Assembly: GCF_001792815.1 (NCBI RefSeq)
Contig: NZ_CP017674.1
Coordinates: 3,444,492 to 3,508,491, forward strand
Length of the DNA stretch: 64,000 nt
From: Microbacterium sp. BH-3-3-3
Lineage (GTDB): Bacteria > Actinomycetota > Actinomycetes > Actinomycetales > Microbacteriaceae
Reading direction: 5' to 3'
The translations under genes and the position numbers were made by a program. The notes under the pieces are model-generated. The model was given only the letters and a program-made list of their open reading frames with translations. It was not told where the DNA came from and made no database searches. This document shows positions 17,685-27,782 of this stretch, in pieces; the stretch's first letter is position 1, and each line of letters starts with the position of its first letter.

Positions 17685-19223
17685 ATGCTCACCTCGTCGT
17701 TGCCCACCCATGAGATCACCGTGACCCGCGCGGGGTGGCGGGGATGGTTCGCGCTGGCGGTGCTCATGCTGCCCGTGCTGCTCGTCTCGGTCGACAACAC
17801 GGTGCTGAGCTTCGCGCTGCCCGAGATCTCGCTGGCGCTGCAGCCGTCGAGCATCGAGCAGCTGTGGATCATCGACGTCTACCCGCTCGTGCTGGCCGGG
17901 CTGCTCGTCACCATGGGCACCCTCGGCGACCGCTTCGGTCGCCGCCGCATGCTTCTCATCGGGGCCATCGGCTTCGCCGCCGTGTCCGCTCTGTCGGCGT
18001 TCGCGCCCACCGCGGCCCTGCTGATCACCGGTCGCGCCCTCATGGGCGTCTTCGGTGCCATGCTCATGCCGTCGACGCTGTCGCTGCTGCGCACCATCTT
18101 CCGCGACCGCGACCAGCGTCGCATCGCCATCGCCGTGTGGGCCTCGGGCTTCTCGGCCGGTGCCGCTCTCGGCCCGATCGTCGGCGGCTTCCTGCTCGAG
18201 CACTTCTCGTGGGGCTCGGTGTTCCTCATGGCCGTGCCCGTGCTGGTGCCGCTGCTGATCCTCGCCCCCTTCTTCGTCCCCGAGAGCCGCGATCCCGCCC
18301 CGGGTCGTTTCGACCCCCTCAGCGTGGTGCTCTCCCTCGCCACCATGGTGCCGATCGTCTACGGCATCAAGAAGCTGGCCGTCGAGGGACCGATCTCGCT
18401 CGCACCCGTGCTCTTCGTCGTGGGCGTCGCCTTCGGCTGGCTCTTCGTCCGTCGTCAGCGTCGCCTCCCCTCGCCCATGCTCGACATGACCCTGTTCCGC
18501 CAGGGCACCTTCTCGGGCGCCATCCTCGTCAACCTGCTCAGCGTGGTCGGCCTGGTCGGCTTCCTCTACTTCGTGGCTCAGCACCTTCAGCTGGTGGTCG
18601 GGCTGTCGCCGATGGTCGCGGGCTTCGCCCTGCTCCCCGGACTCGTGTTGATGATCATCTCGGGTCTGGCCGTCGTGGCCGTGGCGAAACGTTTCTCGCC
18701 CCGCATCGTCGTGCCCGTCGCGCTGTCGTTCTCGGTGGTGGCGTACGTGATGGTCGCGATCTCCACGGCCGACCTCGCCCTGCTGATCATCGCCTTCGCG
18801 CTGCTGGGCATCGGCATCGGCGCCGCCGAGACCGTGTCGAACGAGCTCATCCTCTCCAGCGCGCCGTCCGCGAAGGCGGGCGCGGCCAGCGCGGTCTCCG
18901 AGACCGCGTACGAGGTGGGCGCCGTGCTCGGCACGGCGGTGCTCGGTGGCATCCTCGCCGCGTTCTATCGGGCGCGGCTCGTGCTGCCGGCGGGGCTGCC
19001 CGAAGAAGCAGCGCACGCCGCGCGAGAGACTCTGGCCGGAGCAGTGGCGGTGTCGAACACGCTCTCCGACCCCTCTCTCGCCGAGTCGCTGCGTCTCGCG
19101 GCGGCGCACGCCTTCGACTCGGGTGTCGTGATCACCGCGCTCATCGGTGCGGGGCTGATCGTCGTCGCCGCCGTGATCGCTGCCACTACCCTGGGAGGAT
19201 CCCGCAGCACGTCGAAGAAGTGA
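17685..19223 (+). CDS. DHA2-family multidrug MFS exporter (14 TM)
   Basis: A 512-residue proton antiporter of the QacA/SmvA/LfrA type. It shows the DHA2 features: [16 protein letters not shown] in helix 1, [16 protein letters not shown] (motif A), [18 protein letters not shown] and the motif C-like [19 protein letters not shown]; about 14 hydrophobic helices can be counted. The divergent TetR gene and the operator between them indicate drug-induced expression. A quaternary-ammonium or dye substrate is usual for the family; the real substrate is unknown. Confidence 0.92.
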   Translation: MLTSSLPTHEITVTRAGWRGWFALAVLMLPVLLVSVDNTVLSFALPEISLALQPSSIEQLWIIDVYPLVLAGLLVTMGTLGDRFGRRRMLLIGAIGFAAVSALSAFAPTAALLITGRALMGVFGAMLMPSTLSLLRTIFRDRDQRRIAIAVWASGFSAGAALGPIVGGFLLEHFSWGSVFLMAVPVLVPLLILAPFFVPESRDPAPGRFDPLSVVLSLATMVPIVYGIKKLAVEGPISLAPVLFVVGVAFGWLFVRRQRRLPSPMLDMTLFRQGTFSGAILVNLLSVVGLVGFLYFVAQHLQLVVGLSPMVAGFALLPGLVLMIISGLAVVAVAKRFSPRIVVPVALSFSVVAYVMVAISTADLALLIIAFALLGIGIGAAETVSNELILSSAPSAKAGAASAVSETAYEVGAVLGTAVLGGILAAFYRARLVLPAGLPEEAAHAARETLAGAVAVSNTLSDPSLAESLRLAAAHAFDSGVVITALIGAGLIVVAAVIAATTLGGSRSTSKK

Positions 19224-19248
19224 CGTGCCCCGAGCTCTGAGGAGAGCG

Positions 19249-20298
19249 ATGTCGCGTGTCGTGAAGCTGGCCGTCATTCCCGGTGATGGCATCGGTCCCG
19301 AGGTGGTCGCCGAGGCCGTCAAGGTTCTCGACGCCGTCACCGCCGCATCCGACGTCACGTTCGAGAAGACCCCGTTCTCGCTCGGCGCGGGTCGCTACCT
19401 CGACACCGGCGACACGCTCACCGACGACGACCTCGCCGCCATCGCCGCACACGACGCGATCCTGCTCGGCGCGGTCGGGGGAGTACCCGGCGACCCGCGC
19501 CTGAAGAACGCGAACATCGAACGCGGGCTGCTGCTGAAGCTGCGTTTCGCGCTCGACCACTACGTCAACCTGCGTCCGTCGAAGCTGTACCCCGGAGCTT
19601 CCGGCCCGCTCGCCGACCCGGGCGAGATCGATTTCGTCGTCGTGCGCGAGGGCACCGAGGGGCCCTACGTGGGCAACGGCGGCTCCATCCGACAGGGCAC
19701 CCCGCACGAGATCGCGAACGAGACCTCGGTCAACACGGCCTTCGGTATCGAGCGCGTCGTCCGCTACGCCTTCGCCCTCGCCGAACGTCGCCGCCAGACG
19801 CTCACCCTCGTGCACAAGACCAACGTGCTCGTGCACGCGGGCGGCATGTGGAAGCGCATCGTCGACGCGGTGGCATCCGAGTTCCCGGGGGTCGCCGTAG
19901 ACTACCTGCACGTCGACGCGGCAACCATCTTCCTGGTCACGAACCCGGGCCGCTTCGACGTGATCGTCACCGACAACCTCTTCGGAGACATCCTGACCGA
20001 CCTGGCCGGCGCCGTCACCGGTGGCATCGGCCTCGCCGCATCGGGCAACATCAACCCCGACGGCGCGTTCCCCTCGATGTTCGAGCCCGTCCACGGATCG
20101 GCGCCCGACATCGCGGGCACCCAGAAGGCCGATCCCACGGCCGCGATCCTCTCCGTCGCCCTGCTGCTCGACCACCTCGGGCTCACCGACGAATCCGCCC
20201 GCATCACCCGCGCGGTCGAGAGCGACATCGCGAGCCGCACCGGCGCCCGCACCACCGCCCAGATCGGCGACGCCATCGCCGCCGGCGTCCAGGCGTAA
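19249..20298 (+). CDS. leuB: 3-isopropylmalate dehydrogenase
   Basis: A 349-residue decarboxylating dehydrogenase, the third step of leucine synthesis. It has the N-terminal [12 protein letters not shown], substrate-binding arginines ([10 protein letters not shown]), catalytic Tyr and Lys regions ([21 protein letters not shown]), the metal aspartates ([11 protein letters not shown]) and the NAD loop [12 protein letters not shown]. The ATG at 19249 is preferred over GTG 24 bases upstream because GAGGAGA precedes it at proper spacing. ilvE follows 55 bases later. Confidence 0.94.
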   Translation: MSRVVKLAVIPGDGIGPEVVAEAVKVLDAVTAASDVTFEKTPFSLGAGRYLDTGDTLTDDDLAAIAAHDAILLGAVGGVPGDPRLKNANIERGLLLKLRFALDHYVNLRPSKLYPGASGPLADPGEIDFVVVREGTEGPYVGNGGSIRQGTPHEIANETSVNTAFGIERVVRYAFALAERRRQTLTLVHKTNVLVHAGGMWKRIVDAVASEFPGVAVDYLHVDAATIFLVTNPGRFDVIVTDNLFGDILTDLAGAVTGGIGLAASGNINPDGAFPSMFEPVHGSAPDIAGTQKADPTAAILSVALLLDHLGLTDESARITRAVESDIASRTGARTTAQIGDAIAAGVQA

Positions 20299-20353
20299 CC
20301 TGGACCGATCGGCCCGCATCGCCTCCGCGCAATCGACAGATTTTGGATCACTG

Positions 20354-21460
20354 ATGACGACCATCGACACCGACCCCGACACCGGACTCGACCCGCTCGA
20401 GTTCTCGGTCACCCGTAACCTCGCGGCCAAGAACGCGGCCGATCGCGACGCGATCCTGGCCGCTCCCGGCTTCGGGCAGAGCTTCACCGACCACATGGTC
20501 GACATCTGCTGGTCGGTCCGCGGCGGCTGGCACCGCCCGCGCGTCTCGCCGTACGGCCCGATCTCGCTCGACCCGGCCGCGGCCGTCCTGCACTACGGCC
20601 AAGAGATCTTCGAGGGCATCAAGGCGTACCGCCACGCCGACGGATCGGTGCACACGTTCCGTCCCGACCAGAACGGCCGCCGTCTGCAGCGCTCCGCGCG
20701 GCGCCTGGCGCTGCCCGAGCTGCCCGTGCCCTACTTCCTGCAGTCGCTGCGCGAGCTCATCGCCGTCGACGGCGCCTGGGTGCCCTCCGGCGAAGACCAG
20801 AGCCTGTACCTGCGCCCGTTCATGTTCGCGAAAGAGGCGTTCCTGGGCGTGCGTCCCGCGCACAAGGTCGCCTACTACCTCATCGCGAGCCCGGCCGGCG
20901 CCTACTTCAAGGGCGGCGTGAAACCGGTCTCGATCTGGCTGAGCGAGGACTACTCGCGCGCCGGCAAGGGCGGCACGGGAGCGGCGAAGACCGGCGGCAA
21001 CTACGCCGCGAGCCTGCTGCCGCAGTCCGAGGCCTACGAGAACGAGTGCGACCAGGTCGTCTTCCTCGACCAGGACCGCAACGTCGAAGAACTCGGCGGC
21101 ATGAACGTGGTGTTCGTCTACAAAGACGGCACGATCGTCACCCCGCAGTCCGACTCGATCCTCGAGGGCATCACGCGCGACTCGCTGCTGCAGCTGGCCC
21201 GTGACCGCGGTCACCACGTCGTGGGGCGCAACGTCTCGCTCGACGAATGGCGCCAGGGTGTGGCATCCGGAGACATCGTCGAGGTGTTCGCCTGCGGCAC
21301 CGCCGCCGTCGTCACCCCGATCGGTCTGCTCAAGGGTCGCGACTTCATCGACGAGCAGCCCACGGGCACCCTGGCTCTCGAGCTGCGCCAGGAGCTCACC
21401 GACATCCAGTACGGTCGCGCCGAAGACAAGCACGGCTGGCTCTACCGCCTCGACGCCTGA
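20354..21460 (+). CDS. ilvE: Branched-chain amino acid aminotransferase
   Basis: A 368-residue class IV PLP aminotransferase of the long actinobacterial/eukaryotic type, doing the last step to valine, leucine and isoleucine. The PLP lysine lies in GAAKTGGNYAAS; HYGQEIFEGIKAYR, YLRPFMFA and FACGTAAVVTPIG are the other family blocks. It follows leuB, so the two late leucine enzymes are linked. A hairpin with a T-run follows the stop. Confidence 0.94.
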   Translation: MTTIDTDPDTGLDPLEFSVTRNLAAKNAADRDAILAAPGFGQSFTDHMVDICWSVRGGWHRPRVSPYGPISLDPAAAVLHYGQEIFEGIKAYRHADGSVHTFRPDQNGRRLQRSARRLALPELPVPYFLQSLRELIAVDGAWVPSGEDQSLYLRPFMFAKEAFLGVRPAHKVAYYLIASPAGAYFKGGVKPVSIWLSEDYSRAGKGGTGAAKTGGNYAASLLPQSEAYENECDQVVFLDQDRNVEELGGMNVVFVYKDGTIVTPQSDSILEGITRDSLLQLARDRGHHVVGRNVSLDEWRQGVASGDIVEVFACGTAAVVTPIGLLKGRDFIDEQPTGTLALELRQELTDIQYGRAEDKHGWLYRLDA

Positions 21461-21474
21461 ATCGTGGCGACGGA

Positions 21475-21512
21475 CGGAGGGACTCCCGGGCGACCGGGGG
21501 TCGCTCCGTTTT
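21475..21512 (+). terminator. Terminator of the leuB-ilvE unit
   Basis: An imperfect GC-rich stem between CGGAGGGACTCCCGG and CGGGGGTCGCTCCG ends at TTTT (21509-21512). Confidence 0.7.
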
Positions 21513-21743
21513 GCATCGAGGGCGGCCTCACCCGCGCCCGATGACCACGGTCCTTCCCGAGACACTATGCGCCGCGGCGTGTGTCGCGAGGATCGGCGTT
21601 CATCGCGGGGGAGCGGTCTGCGCGGGCCTGGCCCGTCGTTGCACAGGTGCAGGGCGGGCCGGAGACAAGGCGTGCGCCTGGGGCCGGGCCGCTCGTCGGG
21701 CCGGCGCCCGGACGGCCGAGATGGGCGTGTCGGAGCCCGCCGA
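21513..21743. other. Intergenic region with no feature seen
   Basis: About 230 bases between the ilvE terminator and the FAH-family gene promoter. I see no gene, RNA or repeat here beyond GC-rich text. Confidence 0.4.
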
Positions 21744-21749
21744 TAGGCT
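21744..21749 (+). promoter_or_regulatory. -10 hexamer, leaderless start of the FAH gene
   Basis: TAGGCT stands six bases before the GTG at 21756, the same spacing as in several other genes here. Confidence 0.5.
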
Positions 21750-21755
21750 GGAGCG

Positions 21756-22523
21756 GTGAAGATCGCTCGATTCAGCTACCAGGAGTCCATCCGCTACGGC
21801 ATCGTCGACGACGGTGAACTCGTGGTGCTCGCCGGCGACCCGATGTTCGCCGGGTTCGAGACGACGGGGGAGCGCGTTCCGCTGGGCGAGGTCGCCCTGC
21901 TCGCGCCGGTCATCCCGCGCTCGAAGGTCGTCTGCATCGGCAAGAATTACCACGATCACGCGGCCGAGATGGGCGGCGAAGCCCCCGCTGAGCCCCTGAT
22001 GTTCCTCAAGCCGAACACCTCGGTCATCGGTACGGGCGACGTGATCGTGCGCCCCACGAGCCTGACCTCGCACACCGACTACGAGGGCGAGCTCGCCGTC
22101 GTCATCGGCCGCATCGCCAAGAACGTCCCCGCCGAGCGGGCGAGCGAGTACATCTTCGGTTACACCGTCGCCAATGACGTCACGGCGCGCGACCTGCAGC
22201 GTTCCGACGGGCAGTGGTCGCGGGCGAAGGGCTTCGACACGTTCTGCCCCGTCGGCCCCGTCATCGAGACCGACCTCGATCTCGACGCCGCCGCGATCAC
22301 CACGCGCGTCAACGGCGAGGTGCGTCAGCAGGGGCCGGTCTCCGACATGATCCACGGCATCGGTGCACTCGTCGCGTACGCCTCGGCGGTGTTCACCCTG
22401 CTCCCGGGAGACCTGATCCTCACCGGCACCCCGGCGGGCGTCGGTCCCTTCGACGCCGGCGACACGATCGAGATCGAGGTCAGCGGCATCGGGGTGCTGC
22501 GCAACACCGCGCGCGATGCCTGA
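21756..22523 (+). CDS. Fumarylacetoacetate hydrolase family protein
   Basis: A 255-residue FAH-fold enzyme. The catalytic core has CIGKNYHDHAAEMG, MFLKPNTS, the metal ligands in HTDYEGELAVVIGR, GYTVANDVTARDLQ and AKGFDTFCPVGP, and the C-terminal GDLILTGTPAGVGP. Members hydrolyse or decarboxylate acylpyruvates (fumarylpyruvate, acetylpyruvate, oxaloacetate) or isomerise HHDD. The exact substrate is not determinable here. The next gene, an MFS carrier, overlaps by 8 bases and may import or export a related acid. Confidence 0.9.
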   Translation: MKIARFSYQESIRYGIVDDGELVVLAGDPMFAGFETTGERVPLGEVALLAPVIPRSKVVCIGKNYHDHAAEMGGEAPAEPLMFLKPNTSVIGTGDVIVRPTSLTSHTDYEGELAVVIGRIAKNVPAERASEYIFGYTVANDVTARDLQRSDGQWSRAKGFDTFCPVGPVIETDLDLDAAAITTRVNGEVRQQGPVSDMIHGIGALVAYASAVFTLLPGDLILTGTPAGVGPFDAGDTIEIEVSGIGVLRNTARDA

Positions 22524-23766
22524 CCTCGCCGCGCCGGCGGGTATCGACCTCGCCGCCGCTCAGCGCCGCACGGTGCGGGTGCTGGCGGCGGGACAGGTGC
22601 TCACCGGCGTGGCGTTCGGCGCGACGCTGTCGCTCGGCGCTCTTCTGGCCGCCGATCTCTCGGGGCAAGAGGCGCTGTCGGGCTTCGCCACGGCGGCGGT
22701 CACGCTCGGTGCGGCGTTGACGGCGATCCCGCTCGCGCGCCTGGCGGGGCGCCGCGGTCGGCGGGTCGCCCTCACCACGGGGAACGTCGCGGCCCTGATC
22801 GGAATCGTCGTCGTCATTGCGGCGGCGGGTCTTCGGCTCTTCCCCCTGCTGCTCGTGGGGATCGCGCTCATCGGTGCCGGCAACGCCGCGACGCTGCAGT
22901 CGCGCTTCGCCGCCACCGACCTCTCGAGCACCGCCCGCCGCGGCCGCGACCTGGCGACGGTGGTGTGGGCGACCACCGTCGGCGGGGTCGTGGGGCCCCT
23001 GCTCCTCGCGCCGGGGGAGCTGATCGGGGCGAGCGTCGGCATGCCGCGCCTGACCGGCGCCTACCTGTTCTCGTTCGCCGCCCAGGTCTGCGCGTTCGCG
23101 CTGTACGTGCTGGTCCTGCGCCCCGACCCGCTGCTGCTCGCTCAACGTCTCGACCGCGAGAAGACGGCATCCGCCTCCGCGCCCGCTCCGCAGGCCGACC
23201 GCCCCGGCCTCGCCCGCTTCGCCATGCTGGCCGTCGCCGCCTCGCACGTGACCATGGCGTCGGTGATGGCGATGACGCCGGTGCATCTGTCGCACATCGT
23301 GGCTCCGGATGCCGTGACCCTCGCCGTCGGTGTCACGATCGCCGCGCACGTGTTCGGCATGTACGGGCTGTCGCCGGTGTTCGGCGCCCTCGCCGATCGG
23401 TTCGGCCGCATCCGCGTCATCGTGCTCGGGCAGGTGCTGCTGGCGGCTTCGCTCGCCGTCGCCGCCACGATGCCGGATTCGCAGGCGGGGGTGTTGGTCG
23501 CGCTCGTGCTGCTGGGGCTGGGCTGGAGCGCGGCAACGGTGTCGGGCGCGGCGCTGCTCACCGAGGCGACCCCGCTCGCGCTCCGTCCGCGCCGCCAGGG
23601 GCGCAGTGACACCCTCATGACGGCGTGCGCGGCGGTGGGATCGGTGCTCGCCGGCCTGATCCTCGGGGCGGTGGGCTACGACGGCCTGGCGCTCTGGGCT
23701 CTGGTCCCGGTGTCGGCGGTCTGCCTGAGCGCGGCCCTGCTGCGCCGAACCCGAACCCCCGCGTGA
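22516..23766 (+). CDS. MFS transporter
   Basis: A 416-residue carrier with about 12 membrane helices, a glycine-rich loop after helix 2 (RLAGRRGRRVALTTGN) and a second-half loop ADRFGRIRVIVLG. A basic, Ala/Pro-rich cytoplasmic linker (near residue 215) divides the halves. Its ATG lies within the end of the FAH-family gene, so they are co-translated. The substrate is unknown. The stop codon is part of a large inverted repeat that likely terminates transcription. Confidence 0.85.
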   Translation: MPDLAAPAGIDLAAAQRRTVRVLAAGQVLTGVAFGATLSLGALLAADLSGQEALSGFATAAVTLGAALTAIPLARLAGRRGRRVALTTGNVAALIGIVVVIAAAGLRLFPLLLVGIALIGAGNAATLQSRFAATDLSSTARRGRDLATVVWATTVGGVVGPLLLAPGELIGASVGMPRLTGAYLFSFAAQVCAFALYVLVLRPDPLLLAQRLDREKTASASAPAPQADRPGLARFAMLAVAASHVTMASVMAMTPVHLSHIVAPDAVTLAVGVTIAAHVFGMYGLSPVFGALADRFGRIRVIVLGQVLLAASLAVAATMPDSQAGVLVALVLLGLGWSAATVSGAALLTEATPLALRPRRQGRSDTLMTACAAVGSVLAGLILGAVGYDGLALWALVPVSAVCLSAALLRRTRTPA

Positions 23767-23824
23767 GTCGCCGGAATCCGTCGCCTCGGAGAGCCCCGTA
23801 GCGACGATCCTTGGCGACTCACGC
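23761..23824. terminator. Long inverted repeat between convergent genes
   Basis: GCGTGAGTCGCC (23761-23772) and GGCGACTCACGC (23813-23824) are a perfect 12-bp inverted repeat with a 40-base loop holding a nested GTCGC/GCGAC pair. It overlaps the MFS stop codon and lies between convergent genes, so a bidirectional terminator is likely. Confidence 0.6.
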
Positions 23825-23851
23825 GCGACCCGCGGGAGCGCCGGGGCGCGG

Positions 23852-24940
23852 TCAGATCGCGTAGACCAGGCCGTCGAACGGGGACAGGTCGGAGGCATTG
23901 CGCACGCCGAGGGCGTGCAGGGCGCGGTCGACGTCGAGCTCGTCGTTGAACACGTGGAACGCCACCCGGGCGCGGCCCGCGCGTCCCGACGCCGTGATGC
24001 CGTGGGCGGTGAGCTGGGCGAGGGCCTCGCCCGTGGCGTCCGGCCACGTCACGATCGCCGAGGGGCGGGCGGGGTGAGCCAGGCCGAGACCGTCGCGGAA
24101 GCGCGCCGCGAGGCCGGTGGCGTGGGCGTAGATGGCGGTGATGTCGGCGTCGGCGAAGAGAGCGAGAGCGGGGGCTGCACCGACGAACGCCTGCCAGGCG
24201 GGTGACACGTCGAAGCGTCGGGCGTCGGACGCCAGCGTGCCGCCGGTGCCGTAGCACGACGACCACGGGTCGTCGCCCGAGTACCAGCCGGCCTGCACCG
24301 GACGGATCTCGCGCGCGAAGTCGGGATCGATCGTGAGGAATGCCACCCCGCGGGGGCAGCACAGCCACTTGTAGGTGTGGCACACCGTCGCGTCGAACAT
24401 CGTCGCGTCGATCGGAAGCCACCCCGCGGCCTGAGTGAGGTCGCAGAGGGTGCGGGCGCCCGCTCGCGCCGCGGCGGCGGCGATGCCGGCGGCATCCGCC
24501 ACCTCGCCCGTCGCCGACTGCACCAGCGAGAACGCCACGAGCCACGTGTCGGGCGAGACCGCGTCGGCGAGCTCGTGCAGGGGAGCGGTGCGCAAGCGAA
24601 TGCCGCGGCCCGCGTGGACGAAGGGCGCCACGAGCGACGAGAAGTCGCCCTCGGCGCAGAGCACCTCGGCACCGTCGGGCACCGACGCGGCGATGAGCGA
24701 GACCAGCACCGAGGTCTGCGAGCCGATGGCCACGTCGCCGACGGGCGCGCACACCAAGCGGGCGAACGACGATCGGGCCTGCTCGACGGCCAGCGACGCC
24801 GCGACGACGTCGGGACGACCGGATGCCGCGGACTCGAGGTCGGCGCGGACGGCGGCGACCGTCGCTCGCGGCGGGAGGCCGAGGGTGCAGGCGGCGAGGT
24901 AGTCGCGGCCACCGGCGAAGTGCGAGGTGAGGCTGCTCAT
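23852..24940 (-). CDS. Aminotransferase class V-fold PLP enzyme
   Basis: A 362-residue enzyme of the cysteine desulfurase/kynureninase fold. The Schiff-base lysine is in CHTYKWLCCPRG, preceded by the PLP-binding CDLTQAAGWLPID. The start at 24940 (MSSLTSHF) is preferred to in-frame ATGs upstream because those lie in the divergent promoter. It resembles isopenicillin-epimerase or EgtE-like members in general form; the reaction is unknown. A divergent LysR regulator with a palindromic site suggests it responds to its own substrate. Confidence 0.82.
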   Translation of the reverse strand: MSSLTSHFAGGRDYLAACTLGLPPRATVAAVRADLESAASGRPDVVAASLAVEQARSSFARLVCAPVGDVAIGSQTSVLVSLIAASVPDGAEVLCAEGDFSSLVAPFVHAGRGIRLRTAPLHELADAVSPDTWLVAFSLVQSATGEVADAAGIAAAAARAGARTLCDLTQAAGWLPIDATMFDATVCHTYKWLCCPRGVAFLTIDPDFAREIRPVQAGWYSGDDPWSSCYGTGGTLASDARRFDVSPAWQAFVGAAPALALFADADITAIYAHATGLAARFRDGLGLAHPARPSAIVTWPDATGEALAQLTAHGITASGRAGRARVAFHVFNDELDVDRALHALGVRNASDLSPFDGLVYAI

Positions 24941-24994
24941 GTGTTCCAGGTTCCCGCCGAACGGGTTATTGCACCAGGGCAGGTGTTGCATGAG

Positions 24995-25011
24995 AAGCAT
25001 CAAGAATGCTT
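24995..25011. promoter_or_regulatory. LysR-type palindrome in the divergent promoter
   Basis: AAGCAT (24995-25000), CAAGA and ATGCTT (25006-25011) form a perfect 6-bp inverted repeat next to the lysR start, and another GCAT (24988-24991) lies upstream. The AT-rich site between divergent genes is a good candidate for LysR binding. Confidence 0.6.
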
Positions 25012-25021
25012 ATGTATGGGG

Positions 25022-25984
25022 ATGAGCGAGACAGACGACGTCCTCGATGCGAACGCCCTCCGCGTCGTCAAGGCGATCGCCGACACGGGGTCGATCACCG
25101 CCGCCGCCCGCGCGCTCGGCTACAGCCAGCCCGCCGTGAGCCAGCAGCTGCGCCGGCTCGAGCGGCGCGCCGGGTTGCCGATCGTCGAGCGGGTCGGACG
25201 CGGCATCCGGCTCACCGAGGCCGGCCTGGTGCTCGCGCGGCACGCAGCGACCGTCACCACCGCGCTCGACGCGGCCGCCGGCGATCTCGCCGAGCTGCGG
25301 GGGCTTCGCGCGGGGCGAGTGCGCATCGCGGCGTTCCCCTCTGCCTCGTCGACGGTCGTGCCGCGCGTGATCGCCGCGGTCACCGCCCGGCGTCCGGGAG
25401 TCTCGATCAGCTTCATCGAGGCCGAGCCGCCCGAAGCCATCTCCGCCGTGCGCGAGAACCGCGCCGACATCGCCCTCATCTACAGCTACCCGGGTGATCG
25501 GCGCGAACACCTGGAGTCCGCGGCATCCGGACTCTCGGCGCGGGTGATCGGCGACGACGACACCGTCGTGGTCGTGCCCATCGGGCACCCCGCCGCCGCC
25601 CACGACCCGATCGATCTGTCGCGGCTCGCGGGGGAGCGCTGGATCGCGGGCTGCCCGCAGTGCCGCGGACACCTGCTCGAGGCCTGCGGGCGGGCCGGAT
25701 TCACGCCGGACATCGCGTTCGAGACCGACAACTTCATCGCGGTCGAAGCCCTCGTCGCCCAGGGGGTCGGCATGGCGATCCTGCCGCGCATGGCCGTGGT
25801 GTCATTGCCCCTGCTCGCCGGAATCGCCGCTCCCCGTCTGCCCGCCGCCGAGGCGCGCACCCTGCACGTGGTCACCGCGCGGGGAGCGGAGCACGTTCCC
25901 GCCGTGGGGGCGGCTCTCGAGGTGATGACCGACGTGCTCGCCGATCACCTCCGTCTCTCGGGAACCGGCACCGCCCGCCGGTAG
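25022..25984 (+). CDS. LysR family transcriptional regulator
   Basis: A 320-residue regulator. The N-terminal helix-turn-helix reads [20 protein letters not shown] (about residues 20-40) and a LysR substrate domain follows from residue 95 ([33 protein letters not shown]). Two in-frame ATGs (25016 and 25022) are possible starts; the second is given. It is transcribed away from the class V PLP enzyme gene, which is its likely target. The stop codon contains the -10 hexamer of gltX. Confidence 0.9.
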   Translation: MSETDDVLDANALRVVKAIADTGSITAAARALGYSQPAVSQQLRRLERRAGLPIVERVGRGIRLTEAGLVLARHAATVTTALDAAAGDLAELRGLRAGRVRIAAFPSASSTVVPRVIAAVTARRPGVSISFIEAEPPEAISAVRENRADIALIYSYPGDRREHLESAASGLSARVIGDDDTVVVVPIGHPAAAHDPIDLSRLAGERWIAGCPQCRGHLLEACGRAGFTPDIAFETDNFIAVEALVAQGVGMAILPRMAVVSLPLLAGIAAPRLPAAEARTLHVVTARGAEHVPAVGAALEVMTDVLADHLRLSGTGTARR

Positions 25985-25987
25985 GAT
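25982..25987 (+). promoter_or_regulatory. -10 hexamer, leaderless gltX promoter
   Basis: TAGGAT stands seven bases before the gltX ATG. Its first three bases are the stop codon of the LysR gene. Confidence 0.5.
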
Positions 25988-25994
25988 CGAGGCG

Positions 25995-27509
25995 ATGTCT
26001 GCCACGCCTGATCCCCGCACCACGACCGCCTCCGGCGCCGACGTTCGCGTCCGCTTCTGCCCGTCTCCGACGGGTCTGCCGCACGTAGGTCTCATCCGCA
26101 CCGTCCTGTTCAACTGGGCCTACGCCCGGCACAACGGCGGCAAACTCGTCTTCCGCATCGAAGACACCGACGCCGCGCGCGACAGCGAAGAGAGCTACCA
26201 GCAGCTGCTCGAGGCGCTGCGGTGGATGAACATCGACTGGGACGAGGGCGTCGAGGTGGGCGGCCCGCACGCGCCGTACCGGCAGTCCCAGCGTCACGAC
26301 ATCTACCGCGAGGTGCTCGACAAGCTCATCGCGGCCGGGGCCGTGTACGAGAGCTACTCCACCGCCGACGAGATCGACGCGCGCAACGCGGCCAACGGTC
26401 GGGCGAAGCAGCTCGGCTACGACAACTACGATCGCGACCTCACCGACGAGCAGAAGGCCGCCTTCCGCGCCGAGGGGCGCGAGCCCGCCTGGCGCGTGCG
26501 CGTGCCCGACGAAGACCTCACCTACCTCGACCTCATTCGCGGAGAGGTCACGTTCCCGGCCGGATCGTTCCCCGACTTCGTGGTCGTCCGCGCCGGCGGC
26601 ATCCCGCTGTACACGTTCGTGAACCCCGTCGACGACGCCCTCATGGGCATCACCCACGTCATCCGCGGCGAAGACCTCATGCCCTCCACCGCTCGCCAGC
26701 TCGCGCTCTACCGCGCGCTGCTCGACGCCGGCGTCACCGACTACGTTCCGCGCTTCGGACACATGCCGCTCGTGCTGGGCGAGACCGGCAACAAGAAGCT
26801 CTCCAAGCGCGACCCGCAGGCCGACCTGTTCCTGCAGCGCGAGAAGGGATTCATCCACGAGGGTCTGCTCAACTACCTGTCGCTGCTCGGATGGTCGCTC
26901 GCGAGCGACCGCGACGTGTTCTCGCTCGACGAGATGATCGCCGCGTTCGACATCGCCGACGTCAACCCCAACCCGGCGCGCTTCGACCAGAAGAAGGCCG
27001 AGGCGATCAACGGCGACCACATCCGCCTGCTGGATGCCGATGACTTCGCGTCGCGGATCGTCCCCTACCTCGCGGGTGCGGGTCTCATCGCGGAGCAGCC
27101 GAGCGAGGAGCACCGCGCGATCATCGCGTCGGCAGCTCCCCTCGTGCAGGAGCGCGTGCAGCTGCTGGGCGAGGTGCCGGGGATGCTCGGCTTCTTGTTC
27201 GTCCCCGACGTGGAGTACGCCGAGGACGCCCTGAAGGGCCTTCCGGCCAACGCGGGCGAGGTGCTGGTCGCCTCGGTCGCCGCCCTCGAGCTCGTGCCCG
27301 AGTCCGCCTTCACCACCGAGGCCGTGCAGGCGGCGTTGTCGAGCGCTCTGGTCGACGAGCTGGGGCTCAAGCCCCGCGTCGCCTACGGCCCCCCGCGCGT
27401 CGCCCTCACGGGCCGCCGGGTGTCGCCGCCGCTGTTCGAGTCGATGGAACTGCTCGGCAAGGCCGACACCCTCCGCCGCCTCGGCGCCCTGGTGCAGCAC
27501 CTGGGCTGA
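25995..27509 (+). CDS. gltX: Glutamyl-tRNA synthetase
   Basis: A 504-residue class I synthetase. The HIGH motif appears as [14 protein letters not shown] near residue 22 (HVGL instead of HIGH), and KLSKRDP is the KMSKS equivalent. RFCPSPTG and [11 protein letters not shown], which bind glutamate and ATP, are typical. The C-terminal anticodon domain is complete. A tRNA-Gln gene follows, fitting a GluRS that also charges tRNA-Gln for later amidation, as in other actinobacteria; no GlnRS is seen in the window. Confidence 0.95.
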   Translation: MSATPDPRTTTASGADVRVRFCPSPTGLPHVGLIRTVLFNWAYARHNGGKLVFRIEDTDAARDSEESYQQLLEALRWMNIDWDEGVEVGGPHAPYRQSQRHDIYREVLDKLIAAGAVYESYSTADEIDARNAANGRAKQLGYDNYDRDLTDEQKAAFRAEGREPAWRVRVPDEDLTYLDLIRGEVTFPAGSFPDFVVVRAGGIPLYTFVNPVDDALMGITHVIRGEDLMPSTARQLALYRALLDAGVTDYVPRFGHMPLVLGETGNKKLSKRDPQADLFLQREKGFIHEGLLNYLSLLGWSLASDRDVFSLDEMIAAFDIADVNPNPARFDQKKAEAINGDHIRLLDADDFASRIVPYLAGAGLIAEQPSEEHRAIIASAAPLVQERVQLLGEVPGMLGFLFVPDVEYAEDALKGLPANAGEVLVASVAALELVPESAFTTEAVQAALSSALVDELGLKPRVAYGPPRVALTGRRVSPPLFESMELLGKADTLRRLGALVQHLG

Positions 27510-27548
27510 GCGGAGCGGCCCGCGCGACGCGCGCGGGCCGGCCCCGTT

Positions 27549-27577
27549 TTGGCACTCGGGCCGACGTCGCGTAAGCT
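27549..27577 (+). promoter_or_regulatory. Promoter of tRNA-Gln
   Basis: TTGGCA (27549-27554) and TAAGCT (27572-27577) are spaced by 17 bases, a good housekeeping-sigma promoter. Transcription should start about 25 bases before the tRNA. Confidence 0.65.
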
Positions 27578-27609
27578 TGTCCCTCGGCACGAGTTACGGC
27601 TCACCGCCT

Positions 27610-27681
27610 TGGGGTATGGTGTAATTGGCAACACGGCGGTTTCTGGTTCCGTTGTTCTTGGTTCGAGTCCAGGTACCCCAG
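27610..27681 (+). tRNA. tRNA-Gln (CTG anticodon)
   Basis: A complete cloverleaf can be drawn: acceptor TGGGGTA with TACCCCA, D arm GTGT/ACAC, anticodon loop TTCTGGT with CTG at the centre, and T arm CTTGG/CCAGG around TTCGAGT. The discriminator is G and CCA is not encoded. The anticodon stem has a T-T mismatch at its loop end. A strong hairpin terminator follows. Confidence 0.93.
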
Positions 27682-27688
27682 CAAGACG

Positions 27689-27732
27689 AAAAGCCCCGGT
27701 CATCGCGTATGTTGCGAGAAGCCGGGGCTTTT
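27689..27732 (+). terminator. Terminator after tRNA-Gln
   Basis: AAAAGCCCCGG (27689-27699) pairs perfectly with CCGGGGCTTTT (27722-27732); the 3' arm supplies the T-run. Confidence 0.9.
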
Positions 27733-27782
27733 GCTTTCTTCCCGCCCCGACGTGATGCCGCACTCGCGAAGGGGCACGCCGC

